Counted from the stretch's first letter, positions 38,370 through 50,014 are shown. The stretch: DNA of 64,000 nucleotides from Gnetum montanum (GCA_015680685.1 MNCI01002038.1:524794-588793); one strand, 5' to 3'. Translations and numbers: made by a program. The notes: generated by a model not told the origin, from the letters alone.

Positions 38370-38815
38370 GAAAATGAAAACTATACTTTGATAATTTTTT
38401 TAATTCCAAAGGTGCAGGAGTTGGAGTAGTTCTAGTAAAAGATGATTTCACAAAAATATTCAAGGTGATTCATTTATCTTTTCCTTGTACTAACAAAAAG
38501 GCTGAATATGAAGCTCATAATATTGGAATTAAAACAACATTGGAAAAAGAAATCAAGGTAATCACTATAAAAGAAGACTCAAGATTAGTCTATGAATAGA
38601 TTAAAGGTAATTGTGTTGTAAAGAACTCATTCTTGTGATTCTATAAACAACTTGTCTACAAAATTCTAGATCAATTTCATCACTACCAAATAGAACATAT
38701 AGGTAGAGAAGATAATTATATAGCAGATGACTTAGCAAAAGCAACTTCATCATTAAATGTAAAAAGGATAGAAACTTATGAAGGTCTAATGATTGAGAAT
38801 GAACATCAACCATAA
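38370..38815 (+). pseudogene. Extra RNase H (archaeal-like type) upstream of RT in element C
   Basis: The translation carries the full signature of the second RNase H of Tat-type elements: LYFDNFF (first Asp), GAGVGVVL, CTNKKAEYEAH (Glu), KEDSRLVYE (Asp), then HIGREDNYIADDLAKA (last Asp). Two stops break it. In the Tat elements I know, this domain follows the Ty3-type RNase H and precedes integrase; here it lies before RT. The ordinary RNase H is also present at 40075-40500, so this is a true second copy of the activity. Confidence 0.75.
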
Positions 38816-38863
38816 ATACCAAATAACATAAAGCATTTACAAGTATTTAAAGATGATGATCAA

Positions 38864-40040
38864 TTGCTTAGATTCTTAAGGAAAAAACAAGAATTTGAAG
38901 GTCAAATCATACATGAAATAGCATCAAGGTTTAAGACAAATTCCATTCCCAAAAGGATCATTGAATATGAACATGAGTTTAGAAAAAATTTGCTTACTAA
39001 AAATGATATACAAAATCCAAATAATCAAGCTTATGAAGCAATGAATTTCAGATCTACTGGGATACCAAAGATGTTAAATGTCACAAAGGAAAAATATTTA
39101 GTTTTCAAGAAAAATTTATTATTGCTCCTAAAAAATAATTTGGAAATTTTTGCTTGGTCCTATGATGATCTTAAAAATTTTAGACCAAATGTGATGACAC
39201 ATAAAATTCCTTTGATAAACAATTGTAAGGTAGTTAAAAAAATAAAGGAAATTTAATCCATCATTTGAACCAGCTTTGGAAGCTGAGATCAAGAAGTTAT
39301 TAAAAGCTTGAATCATATATCCTACCCGATATTCGACATGGCTTGCTAACCTTATGCGAGTAAGAAAAAATAATGGTGATATTAGGTTTTGTGTGGATTT
39401 TATAAATTTAAATGAAGCTTAGAAAAAGACAACTAACCACTTCCTAGAATTGATGAAATGTTGATCAAAGTATTAGGTTGTCAAGTATATTCTTTCTTAG
39501 ATGGTTTTTTAGGATATAATCAAATCATGGTAGATAAGAGTGATAAATAGAGGATGACATTTATCACTAAATGAGGAACTTTCACTTACCAAAGAATGCC
39601 ATTTGGATCATCAAATGTCGAAGCTACTTTTCAAAGAGCAATGGATTTAACATTTAAAGGTTTAATAGGCAAGTTCATTGTGGTTTATTTGGATGATATC
39701 ATTGTCTTCTCAAAAAGGAAGGAAGATCATATTGGTCATCTTCAACAAGTTTTTAATAGATGTCATGAGTATGATATTTCATTAAATCCTAAGAAATGTA
39801 TCTTTGGGGTTAAATTTGGAAGTTTACTAGGTCATGTAATCTATCAAAGAGGAATTGCTATAGATAAGTCTCAAATTCAAGTAGTACAAAATATCAAACA
39901 TCCCACAAGTAAAAAGTCTCTTAGATCTTTCTTTGGAAAGATAAATTTTGTTAAGAAATTTATCATTAGATTCACTAAAATTACTAAACCTTTGATGCAT
40001 ATGTTAAAGAAACATGTTCTAGTAGAGAAATCACCATAAT
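38864..40040 (+). pseudogene. Reverse transcriptase of element C
   Basis: The N-terminal linker and start (38864-39256) includes NLEIFAWSYDDL, typical of Ty3/gypsy RT. The catalytic part (39596-40039) keeps MPFGSSNVEATFQRAMD and an intact VVYLDDIIVFSK active site. Stops and a frameshift lie between about 39256 and 39590. The tail (KINFVKKFI) leads to RNase H. RT copies element RNA to DNA in the particle. Confidence 0.85.
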
Positions 40041-40074
40041 CGATCAAAAATTAAGAAAGCCGTTCAAGAAGCTC

Positions 40075-40500
40075 CTTACTTGGTAAAGCCAAAATGGAAA
40101 GAAGGCTTCTAGTTATATGCCTTTGCTTTAAATGATTCAATTACTACTATTTTAACTCAAAAAGATGAAGGTTAAGATGAACCAATCAGATTTTTTGGAT
40201 ATTAATTGAAAGGTTCAGAATTAAATTATTTAGACTTAGAGAAACAAGCATTCACAGTTATTAAGGCACTTCAACATTTCAAGTATTATTTGGAAAGCTC
40301 ATTAGTTCATATTATGCTAATTGAGCCTACATTAAAAATTCTTAGCCCAAAATGAAATTGGATTAAAGAGAGGAAAGTGGCTCATAAAGCTTCAAGGTTT
40401 CACATTTTTATTGGAAATATGCAAAACCATAAAAGGAATAGAATTAGCCAAGTTAATGGCTAAAGAAGATGAAGTATATGTGCTTAAGACTCATGAAGGA
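40075..40500 (+). pseudogene. Ty3-type RNase H of element C
   Basis: Recognisable words are GSELNYLDLEKQAFTVIKAL and FKYYLES, the usual Ty3/gypsy RNase H core, with several stops. It follows RT directly, as usual, and shows that the upstream RNase H is additional. Confidence 0.7.
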
Positions 40501-40602
40501 AATTGGTATGAAGACATTCTAGAATTCCTTGATACATGAAAGGTTCCTAATAACACAACTGTAAGTCAAAAGAGAGCTTTCTTCAAGAAAGCAAACAAAT
40601 TT

Positions 40603-41298
40603 GTGGTCAAAGATGGAATCTTATACAAAAATGATTTTAGAAGGATTTTGTTGGAATGTGTTTATTATGATCAAATTGGTCCCATCTTCAAATATTTCCA
40701 TAATCATTCTAATTTGTTCTATGAATATCCTAAGTCTACCATGCAACATATACTACGCCCTAGTTATTATTGGCCGAGTATGTATCAAGACATTATTTTG
40801 AAAATTCAAAGATGTTACAAATGTCAAATTCATGGATCAAAAATTAAAAAAGCTAAAGCCCCCTTAAAACTAGTAATTGTGGATAGACCATTTTAGCAAT
40901 GGGACTTAGATTTCATTGGTACAATTTCTCCTTCAAGAGTAGGACATAAATTTATTCTCACAGCTACTAATTACTTTACTAAATGGTCTAAAGAAAAGGT
41001 TCTAAGAAAAAGTTTAGCATCAGATATGATTAAGTTCTTACAAGATTAAATTTTAAGTCATTTTGTTTTACCTAAAGTGTTGGTATCTGATAATGGACCC
41101 ACTCTTCAATTTGAAGAATTTACAACATGGGCATCAAAAAAATCCATCTTTCTATTTTTCTTGTTGAATGATTATCCTCAATATAATGGCTCTATTGAAT
41201 CTATAAATAAAAAGCTTATTTCCTACATTAAAAATTCAATGGATGAAAATCCAAGAAATTGGATTGATTACTTGCAATCTACATTATGCATTGATTAG
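40603..41298 (+). pseudogene. Integrase of element C, C-terminus missing
   Basis: The zinc-binding region (40603-40896) has HILRPSYYWPSMYQDI with RCYKCQ. The core follows after a stop and includes LVSDNGPTLQF (second Asp) and NGSIESINKKL (Glu). The frame ends at LCID where the right-hand terminal repeat begins, so the C-terminal domain is deleted. Integrase would insert the cDNA into chromosomes. Confidence 0.8.
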
Positions 41299-42621
41299 TC
41301 ATAGGACACTTGCCCATCATGGCATATATTCCTCAAATTTTTGTAACTTCCTATGGTTATCCCCTTGATATTTGTTGTCAATAGAACACTTGGCAGTCAT
41401 AGTTCAAATTTCTACTAACTTCTTATAGAAGTTATAACTTCTAGGGTAGTTATAAATTAATCCCCTAGATATTTGTAAAACCCTTAACTTTTCATGATTA
41501 TTGTAATTACCTAAAGCCACTATAAAAAGGCTTCAAAGGTAGAGTGAAAAGGAAGGAAATTGGATGAAGTAACTTTGAAGCAACTTGATGATTGTGAAAG
41601 CATGGCTTGCTAAAGACATCAATTTAGCTTCTTTGTTTTAATCTTGTGAGTTCATTTCTTCCCATTTTGTTTTAGTTGCTTAGCTAATAGTTTAGGCAGT
41701 ATCATGCTTGGCATTTAATTTTGGGATTTTTCCTAGGTTGCTTTTATAGCTTTATTTTTGTGCAATATTAGACTCCTATTAAGCTTTGCCATAGAAGAGC
41801 TTATGTTGTAGAAAAGCCTCAAGAGCAATTTAATAGCAATGTCTTAACCAAATTGCCTATTTTGAGCATAGAGAATCTAGCAAAATCTTTGATGTTTTGA
41901 AACGACTAAAATAGCTCACTATTTTAAAGTTCATTGCTCAGGTATGTCAATTCAGAAATTGTCAAATTTTTTAAAGGCTCCATTAAATGTAATCATTGAC
42001 AGCTATTGACTAGCCAAAATAGAGACTTGTACTTTGTTGTTTATGTAGCATTTTTGGTAGTATAATAAGATTGTCTTTATGAAATTACTTGTTAAGCTCA
42101 AAAGGTTTGGACAATTCGTAGTTAGATTAAACTCAAATGACTTTATTGTAAAGTGTTTTCTCATGTCAATTTATCTTGCTTAAATATTTGAGATTTTATA
42201 CAAATTTATTTTTTTTTTCCTTTCTCTTTCTAAGTCTATTGAATCTTGCTCTATTTCTAATTTTCTTATGGAATTCTCTTTGGGGGAAATTAGGAGTATA
42301 TTGGCAGAATTATGCTCAAACGTTTTTGCAAAATCTCATTTGTTACAAGTAACGTACTATAGGGACTATATAGACTAAGTTATTTGACAAAATAGGAACC
42401 TTCAACAACTCATAGTATTTGACAAAGTTAGCTAAATTTCTTTTATGATAGCCAATTATAGTTTCATACACTACCCAACCATTTCAACATTGACAACAAC
42501 AAACACATACTCACATTTAGTACATTTCATAACTACTGAGTCTATTTGGAGGTATCTAGGCCTTAGTGTTGCTAGAGACCACCAAGCACCTAAACCTTGT
42601 TTGAAGAACACCTTTAATCCC
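41299..42621 (+). repeat. Right terminal repeat (3' LTR) of element C
   Basis: A direct copy of 34741-36065, with TATA box at 41519-41528. It directly follows truncated integrase with no polypurine tract, and on its right meets L1 sequence. Confidence 0.7.
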
Positions 42622-43590
42622 TAGCCAATAGTTATATTTCTTACTAAAATTAAAGATGAAATATTTAACTTGATTAATGCTAAAGCTCTAGGTTTTGATG
42701 AAATGTCCATTAATTTTTTTTAAAAGTCATTGGTATGTTGTTGGTAGAGACCTTTATTGCATTTTTGTAAAAGCTATTAAACAATGGACTCTTGCTCAAG
42801 AGTTGAATAGAGTAGTCATTTGACTTATTCCTAAGGAAGTTGATCTTTTTTGCATTGGTAATTGATGCCCTATTACTCTTTTAAATTCTATTTTTTAAAT
42901 TTTGACTAAATGTCTTCCTATAGGATTAAAACCAATTATTCCTTAATTAATTACTCAAGTGCAATATGCCTTTGTCAAAGGTAGATATATTCTAGATAAT
43001 GTTGTTGCAGTTTGGAAGGGTATGTAGTGGGCTAAGTATTTCAATCAAGACATTGCTTGTTGAAGCTTGATTATGCTAATGTATATGATAAAACTGAATG
43101 GCAGTTTATTATTGCTTGTCTTTGCTACTATGATTTTAAAGAAAAATTTATTGGGATGGTGGAGACTATTTTTGCATATAATAATGCACTTGTGGCTACA
43201 AATATTGGCATTACTAATATTTTTAAGCTTGAACACTCAATTAGATAAGGTTACCCTTTTATGTCTTATCTCTTCATCCTTATAGTAGATTTTTTATGTC
43301 ATGATATAGAAAAGGACCAAGAACATAATTTTCTACAAGGCATCTTTGTTGAAAATAATGTTCCTACTTTATTAAATATGCATGTTATAGATGAATCTTT
43401 TTAATGATAAAAATTGACAAAGTTATTTCACATTGTCTTTTTTATCATATTAATCAATATTGCAGACTTTCAAGATCTCAAATTAATTTGTACAAATTTT
43501 CCATCTTTTGCAATAAAAAGGTTCAGAAATGGGCTTTATCCAAATCTTAGCATTCTATGGAAAAGTTAGATGTTATTCAAATTCTATAGA
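42622..43590 (+). pseudogene. L1 LINE copy 1, RT part (left of element E)
   Basis: Plus-strand translation gives KIKDEIFNLINAKALGFDEM, then LKLDYANVYDKTEWQFI, FKLEHSIRGYPFMSYLFILI: the core blocks of L1-type reverse transcriptase. The usual ADD box reads IDE. Stops are frequent. The fragment starts at the end of element C, so it is 5' truncated or was cut by C. It continues after element E at 50020. Confidence 0.75.
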
Positions 43591-44384
43591 TGATGGGACG
43601 TGATATTGCATGGGCCGCGATATCACATCCCCCATGATATCGCAGTCTGCCGCAATGTCTATAAATAAGAAGCAGCTCTCCCTTGTTCATCATTAGGAGT
43701 TAGATTATAGCGAAGCTCTAGCAGTTTGATCCCTCCAGACATAGATTATTTTCCAGTGTCTGCCCGCAATGTGGTGAATGTAATTGTACAGCATCCTTTA
43801 TTCGAGTGTGATGTACTTGGACACGCACATGACCAGCAATAAAGATCGAGATTACTTCATCATTGCAGCATTCACTTTGTTTATTTATTTAATTGTTATT
43901 TACTACTTTCCTAATTAGTCTCTCACCCTTATCTCCTAGAACACGGAATGAGTACAACTTGATTACGAGCATTTAAGTGTGACTACTTGGTAGCCCAATG
44001 GCGTACCCGAGATCTGCGCTTGGTAATCCTAGTGGTAGTCGTGCACGAAGTCCAAGATGTGTATGGATGATCAAGGAACGGAAGCTCATCGCACTTAGGC
44101 TAGATTAGATTCTCTTACCCTTTCCCTCCTAGCTTAGCTTAGTTAATATTATTTTCCATTGCCTTCAGAAGTAGCATTACATTAGGAAACCCATCATACA
44201 CCTCACTCTGGACTAAACCATACATGACAAATATAATACTAGTCCAGGTGGGAGGACAGCGAACTGCGACCTAAGGATAACTATCTAGGTGCCACAACTA
44301 GTCTATCTGTGGAGTTCGACCGGATCACGCATGAGAACGCTCGTATTCGTATGGTTGAGTGTAGGGGTACCTTGCCACTCATCA
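43591..44384 (+). repeat. 5' LTR of element E
   Basis: 794 bp. U3 is under 70 bp, with a decayed GATATT at 43602 and GATATC at 43619 and 43636 (17-bp spacing), then TATA (CTATAAATA, 43659-43667). Close to its partner, with scattered substitutions and fewer palindromes. Confidence 0.9.
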
Positions 44385-44385
44385 T

Positions 44386-44403
44386 TGGCGCCGTTGCTGG
44401 GGA
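44386..44403 (+). promoter_or_regulatory. Primer-binding site of element E (tRNA-Asp type)
   Basis: TGGCGCCGTTGCTGGGGA, one base after the LTR, matches the complement of the tRNA-Asp 3' end except for one C-to-T change. Confidence 0.9.
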
Positions 44404-44526
44404 TGGTGCTAGTTATCTAGATTAGTTATATAATACAAGGTCGCTGTAAAGGACTTAATGATATATCTTTTAGAAAGAAATAATTATTAAAAGTCACATG
44501 TAAAATCACACACAAATTTCACAACC

Positions 44527-46145
44527 ATGCCTCTCCTACAAGATTACAATAATGCCACACTTAGTGAGGAAGTTCATTGGAGAACCAACGAATTATCTAA
44601 CAATGAAGATTGGAGTACGCAATCCGAAGTGGGGGTTTCTTAGAAACAGAGACAAAGGCCACATCATCCCAACACACGAAGGCATAACTTACATGATGAC
44701 GATGAACCCCTACTAGCCACTACAAGCCTAATGTAAATACAAGAGGCTCTTCGAATCTCCCGTAGGCATCGTAAAGAGAGTTGCCTACCCAGGCTCGATT
44801 TAAACAACTTCCCTACTTTTTCAAGAGGCTATGACTTAGATCCGCATCAACATTTACAAGCCTTCTGCGATGCTTGTACGTGGAACAACATTGATAACAG
44901 GTGGCAAAAACTCAAGCTCTTCCCTATGACACTTGTTGACCAAGCAAAAGTATGGTATAGATCATTAAAACCAAATTCAATACAACGCTGGTCAACAATG
45001 GTAGAAGTTTTTAATGAAAAATATCAAACCTACGCACGAGTGTCAGCCTTGAGGAAACAAATCCAAGGATGGAAACAAGCACAACATGAACCCTTGGACA
45101 TGGCCTTAGAAAGATATTATGCACTATTAAACAACTGTCCAGGCCATGGGTTTTTCGAGGAAAGGCTAATGTACCATATCATTGATGGGCTACGTAATGA
45201 AACAAGAGAGACCTTAGGAATGTATGCCCAAGGTCAACTATATGAACTACGAACCCATCAAGTCCAAGAGCTTATTAAGCGGGTAGCAAAAGAAGAAGGA
45301 GAATTAGCTAGATGGGAGAGTGTTGAAAAACATCAACGGGACCAAAATCTCAAATTAATAAAGGTCCATGATCATAAAAAGCAGAAATCAACAAATCTCA
45401 AGGTGGAAACATCATCTTTGCCAATACAACAAACATTAGAAGAAGTCAAGGCAAAGATCAATAAGATGTTGGAATGGATGAATCAAAGTGTGGAGAATAT
45501 ATCAACAACATTGGAGATAGAGTTCTGACAACCTAAGAAGTAGGACGGAATAGTAGACAATCGGAAAGAAGGGATAAGGAAAATAAGAGCTCAACTGCCA
45601 ATCATACATATGAATGTAACATATGCCTGTATGATCACCCCAAAGGCCAATGCCCAATCTTGTTACATTTACATGAGCATTGGGAAAATCGTTACATCTA
45701 GAGTTCGTACAAAGATACTGTGTTTGATCACAGTGGCAACAATCCCAGTCGTGGGGGAGACCACCCTTAGACTGGAGGCACCCTTCATATCATCCGAATC
45801 CAAATGCTTATCTTGTTCAACATCCTATTTCTTCAACTGAGCCAACATACTTTATCTCACCACAGTACCATTCTCCTTAATACTATCAACCCATGCCTCC
45901 AACATAACCACCACCTTGCGCACCTTATACTCCTCCTAACTTTCAACTTTCTCATCCTTTCCCTCCTTATACATCACCACCAACTATTCCTAAGGTGCCT
46001 GCACCACCACAACAACTCACAAACAACACTTGTGCTACTACTACTAACAGCAATGCAAAGCCTCCTCAACATCAAAAGCGTCCTTTCTTTAAACACGGCC
46101 GTAAGAAGGGACAACACAATTTTGAGGCCACTGCATCTTCCAACC
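44527..46145 (+). pseudogene. Gag of element E
   Basis: The start ATG at 44527 (MPLLQDYNN) equals that of D. Stops at 44641 (TAG) and 44734 (TAA) break the N-terminal arm; D has sense codons at both places, and the TAA fits a C-to-T change of CAA. The core is open at 44926-45528: DQAKVWYRSLKPNSIQRW, CPGHGFFEERLMYHIIDGL and YAQGQLYELRTHQVQELI. After a frameshift a knuckle-like CNICLYDHPKGQC (near 45612-45650) and a Pro/Gln/His-rich tail follow up to the gap. It would package RNA; this copy needs two readthroughs and a frame change. Confidence 0.8.
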
Positions 46146-46946
46146 NNNNNNNNNNNNNNNNNNNNNNNNNNNNNNNNNNNNNNNNNNNNNNNNNNNNNNN
46201 NNNNNNNNNNNNNNNNNNNNNNNNNNNNNNNNNNNNNNNNNNNNNNNNNNNNNNNNNNNNNNNNNNNNNNNNNNNNNNNNNNNNNNNNNNNNNNNNNNNN
46301 NNNNNNNNNNNNNNNNNNNNNNNNNNNNNNNNNNNNNNNNNNNNNNNNNNNNNNNNNNNNNNNNNNNNNNNNNNNNNNNNNNNNNNNNNNNNNNNNNNNN
46401 NNNNNNNNNNNNNNNNNNNNNNNNNNNNNNNNNNNNNNNNNNNNNNNNNNNNNNNNNNNNNNNNNNNNNNNNNNNNNNNNNNNNNNNNNNNNNNNNNNNN
46501 NNNNNNNNNNNNNNNNNNNNNNNNNNNNNNNNNNNNNNNNNNNNNNNNNNNNNNNNNNNNNNNNNNNNNNNNNNNNNNNNNNNNNNNNNNNNNNNNNNNN
46601 NNNNNNNNNNNNNNNNNNNNNNNNNNNNNNNNNNNNNNNNNNNNNNNNNNNNNNNNNNNNNNNNNNNNNNNNNNNNNNNNNNNNNNNNNNNNNNNNNNNN
46701 NNNNNNNNNNNNNNNNNNNNNNNNNNNNNNNNNNNNNNNNNNNNNNNNNNNNNNNNNNNNNNNNNNNNNNNNNNNNNNNNNNNNNNNNNNNNNNNNNNNN
46801 NNNNNNNNNNNNNNNNNNNNNNNNNNNNNNNNNNNNNNNNNNNNNNNNNNNNNNNNNNNNNNNNNNNNNNNNNNNNNNNNNNNNNNNNNNNNNNNNNNNN
46901 NNNNNNNNNNNNNNNNNNNNNNNNNNNNNNNNNNNNNNNNNNNNNN
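46146..46946. other. Assembly gap (801 N)
   Basis: Unsequenced or unresolved stretch inside element E. Open frames that cross it are not evidence of coding. Confidence 1.
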
Positions 46947-48477
46947 ACATCAAGGGGACTTGCGGATTCTCTTTAGTGACGACTGTGGGTGTTATCATGC
47001 AACGTGGTTATACTAAGATCCTTGTAGATCTAATGAAAAATGGGAGTAAGAGTAATCAAAAGGGCACTCGAAAATAAAACGTTATTCTAGGGGGTCCCAC
47101 TGGAAAGACATGCACTCATGCCTGAAGGTTGGCGGCTTCTCTGGATTCAGTAAAGTGAAAAAAAGAAAAAAAAAAGAAAAAGAAAAAACAAAGTGCCCTA
47201 AAACAAAAGTCACTCCTCCCTTGAATAAAATGCCAAGTGATCGTATGCCTTGTTGTTATGGTACTCTCATAGTCGCTCATCATGGGATGAAACAATGCGA
47301 TGTCACTGATTAGAGGAATGGACTTGGTCCTGATCTTGGAATGATGGGGTAATGACACCTTAATCATGTTTTACACGTAAGATTCATTATGCCCTGGGTC
47401 AGTTACCTCATGTCCCGATCTCTACAATCCCTTTCTATACTTTGCCTCATCTCATTTTTCATGTAATTGTAGCTCATGTCCCATGTAGCATAGAATTTTT
47501 CTCTCATTCTAGTGATATTTACATGTGTGTGTTCTGTGGAGTTAGTGCTGATTACATTTAACCCTTCTAGTGCCCACGGACACTTTAAGTGTGGTTACAC
47601 AAGGGCAATATAGGTTGGAACCTTTTTTGGGGAGGACCCACTTGTGTAATCTCTTGTGATTCTCACTTATGACATCGCTCACACACACCATTTACCCTCA
47701 GCATAATTTTTAAAATAATTTTCTTTCCCTTATTATTATCCCTCTAAATTTTAATGCTCCAATGTACTATTACATACCCTTTTTCTTACCACCCAAGATT
47801 TAATTAGTTAAAATCCACACCATCACCATTAATGGTGCCTTTGAATTAATGAAATTGCCCTAGAACATCTTGATCATAGTCAATGTCCTCAATTCAAATG
47901 TTAATTTCAAAATAACCCTTAAAAAAATTCGGTACATTCTCTAAGTGCCCTAACTTCAATGAAAATATATATACGTGACCCCCCTTATGCTAATCAACAT
48001 CATTTGCAATTGTTCACGTAGGGGAAGTTTTTCAATTCCTCTCTACGACTTGTGATTGCGCATCCCTTGCTTTCATATCCATCATGTGCTCGCTGATACT
48101 CTGATTTTCATTCCATTTGAACCTACTTGAACCTGGAGTGTTCAGCTTAGTTGTGGGGGAGGGGCACATGCCGAATAGGGCATATAGTGCATAAATTTTT
48201 TGAAATTCATCATCACCCGAAGGATATATTTAAGGGTAATTAGTCATAGAATTAAGAATAGCATGTGTCAAAAACTATTTCATCCCCTTAGCTATACCAG
48301 AAAATTAAATTTGGAAACCACCTAAGCAAAGAGGACTCAACACTATAATCTTTCAAGGACATGTCCTTCCAATAATTAACATCACATGGAAATAAAGTAA
48401 ATCTATTAAGGCAAGCAGTAAGGTATAACCTAACTTTGGTAACAACCTTACTAACAATTAGTTCTGTGTGATTGCAG
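46947..48477 (+). other. Non-coding spacer of element E
   Basis: Between the gap and the third ORF there is no pol motif. It holds a purine run at 47157-47190 and an intron-like 3' end with branch point and acceptor at 48449-48477. It takes the place of pol plus spacer in A and B. Confidence 0.55.
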
Positions 48478-48480
48478 ATG
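48449..48480 (+). promoter_or_regulatory. Splice branch point and acceptor at the third-ORF ATG of element E
   Basis: TACTAAC (48449-48455), a perfect branch-point word, lies 22 bp before TGTGATTGCAG, whose AG (48476-48477) is directly followed by the ATG of the third ORF. A (TGTGATTACAG) keeps the acceptor; B (TGTGATTACAA) has lost the G. This suggests that the third ORF is made from a spliced mRNA. Confidence 0.55.
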
Positions 48481-49065
48481 GCCCTGAAACGCGGACAACA
48501 GGAAGGTCCTGCTTAAGGTGCGATCAAATGACCTAAGAGAGGTGAAGGACAAGTTCCTACCAAAAAAATGTAGAGTAGGAGGAACAATCATTTAGTATCC
48601 ACCAAGAAGACCTTGTTGCTGTACAATCAAGGACTACCCTCTCTAAAAGCGGTGACTGGTACTTAGGGGAAACATACCAATTTTGACACCACGATTAACA
48701 ATTGTGGTGTGACTGTTGATTTTTCTGTTCAAGCCATTTCGGAAGTATTAAACCTTCCGAATACAGGGCCAAAGGTTACTCAAAACCAGCTGGACACTTT
48801 CAGAACTGAGCAACTTAATAAACTGTTGACAGAGAATAAAAGGGTGGTAGAAGAAAAAGAGAAGGCTGACCAGGATGCCTCTATGGCACAAGTGCAAAAT
48901 TACATGCATGCCAAGGCACTCAAGGCCTTACTAGAGGAGAAACTCCAGGCCATACTTCAACGCCATCAAGTCCCAAGACTTGGAGCACAAGAAAAAGGGA
49001 AAGACACCCATGGAGGAGCCACCACCACTAGGAACTACATGAGTTCCAAATTTTTGTCGTTGTAG
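48478..49065 (+). pseudogene. Third ORF of element E, shortened
   Basis: Starts MALKRGQQEG after the acceptor and is broken by early stops, then open from 48709 to 49065. The phrase TVDFSVQAISEVLNLPN matches the typical VxFSxxxINxxLGLP word of Athila-type third-ORF proteins. A Lys/Glu-rich stretch (NKRVVEEKEKADQD) suggests a short coiled coil. It is far shorter than in B, so most of the ORF has been deleted. Function unknown. Confidence 0.6.
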
Positions 49066-49180
49066 CATTTTTCTATGTTGTGTCTTCCCACACTGCGGCA
49101 TTGTCCCATTTCTTTTTCCATCAATAATCCCATACCTATCCACTGTGTAATCACTATAACTCAAGGATGAGTTTTTATTC

Positions 49181-49193
49181 AGTCGTGGGGGTA
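49181..49193 (+). promoter_or_regulatory. Polypurine tract of element E
   Basis: AGTCGTGGGGGTA directly before the 3' LTR, nearly the same as in B. Confidence 0.85.
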
Positions 49194-50014
49194 TGATGGG
49201 CCGCGATATCGTGTACGCGATATCACGTCTGCCACGATATCGCATCCCTCGTGATATCGCGTACGTGATATCATAGTCCGCCACAATGTCTATAAATAAG
49301 AAGCGACTCTCCCTTGTTCATCATTAGGAGTTAGATTGTAGTGAAGCTCTAGCAGTTTGATCCCTCTAGACATAGATTATTTTCTAGTGCCTGCCCACAG
49401 TGTGGTGAATGTAATTGTACAACATCCTTTATTCGAGTGTGATGTACTTGGACACGCACATGACCAGCAATAAAGATCGAGATTACTTCATCATTGCAGC
49501 ATTCACTTTGTTTATTTATTTAATTGTTATTTACTACTTTCCTAATTAGTCTCTCACCCTTATCCCCTAGAACACGGAATGGGTACGACTTGATTATGAG
49601 CATTTAAGTGTGACTACTTGGTAGCCTAGTGGCGTACCTGGGATCTGTGCTTGGTAATCCCAGTGGTAGTCGTGCACGAAGTCCAAGATGTGTATGGATG
49701 ATCAAGGAATGGATGCTCATCGCATGTAGGCTAGATTAGATTCTCTTACCCTTTCCCTCCTAGCTTAGCTTAGTTAATATTATTTTCCATTGCCTTCAGG
49801 AGTAGCATTACATTAGGAAACCCATCATACACCTCACTCTAGACTAAACCATACATGACAAATATAATACTAGTCCAGGTGGGAAGACAACGAACTGCAA
49901 CCTAAGGATAACTGTCTAGGTGCACAACTAGTCCATCTACAGAGTTCGACCGGATCACATGTGAGAACACTCGTATTCGTATGGTTGAGTGTAGGGGTAC
50001 CTCGCCACTCATCA
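49194..50014 (+). repeat. 3' LTR of element E
   Basis: 821 bp. GATATC palindromes start at 49205, 49219, 49236, 49253 and 49267, spaced 14, 17, 17 and 14 bp, followed by TATA at 49290-49298. The 27-bp extra length against the 5' LTR lies mainly in this array. Confidence 0.9.

Larger units (their letters stand above)
34741..42621 (+). mobile_element. Tat-like Ty3/gypsy element C, degenerate
   Basis: Two direct repeats of nearly equal length (1325 and 1323 bp) flank gag, protease, an extra RNase H, RT, RNase H and integrase. The integrase stops abruptly at the second repeat, so its C-terminus and the polypurine tract are missing. No primer site or TSD was resolved, and LTR limits are those of the shared repeat. 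Stops and frameshifts are common. The extra RNase H points to the Tat branch. Confidence 0.75.
43591..50014 (+). mobile_element. Non-autonomous Athila-like element E (gag and third ORF, no visible pol)
   Basis: Complete LTR retrotransposon bounded by a perfect 5-bp target-site duplication ATAGA (43586-43590 and 50015-50019). LTRs (794 and 821 bp) carry TGATG...CATCA ends. Inside are the tRNA-Asp primer site, gag, an 801-bp gap of N (46146-46946), a non-coding region, a third ORF and a polypurine tract. No RT, RNase H or integrase is seen, and the gap is too short for a normal pol of 3 kb or more. It therefore resembles TR-GAG-type elements that rely on enzymes from relatives. It splits L1 copy 1. 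Confidence 0.85.

Noticed and set aside
45804-47077. Long open frames on both strands across 46146-46946
   Set aside because: They are open only because the 801 N cannot show stops.
49205-49272. GATATC repeats as a CRISPR array or replication origin
   Set aside because: Units are too short, there are no unique spacers, and the position is in a retrotransposon LTR of a plant genome.
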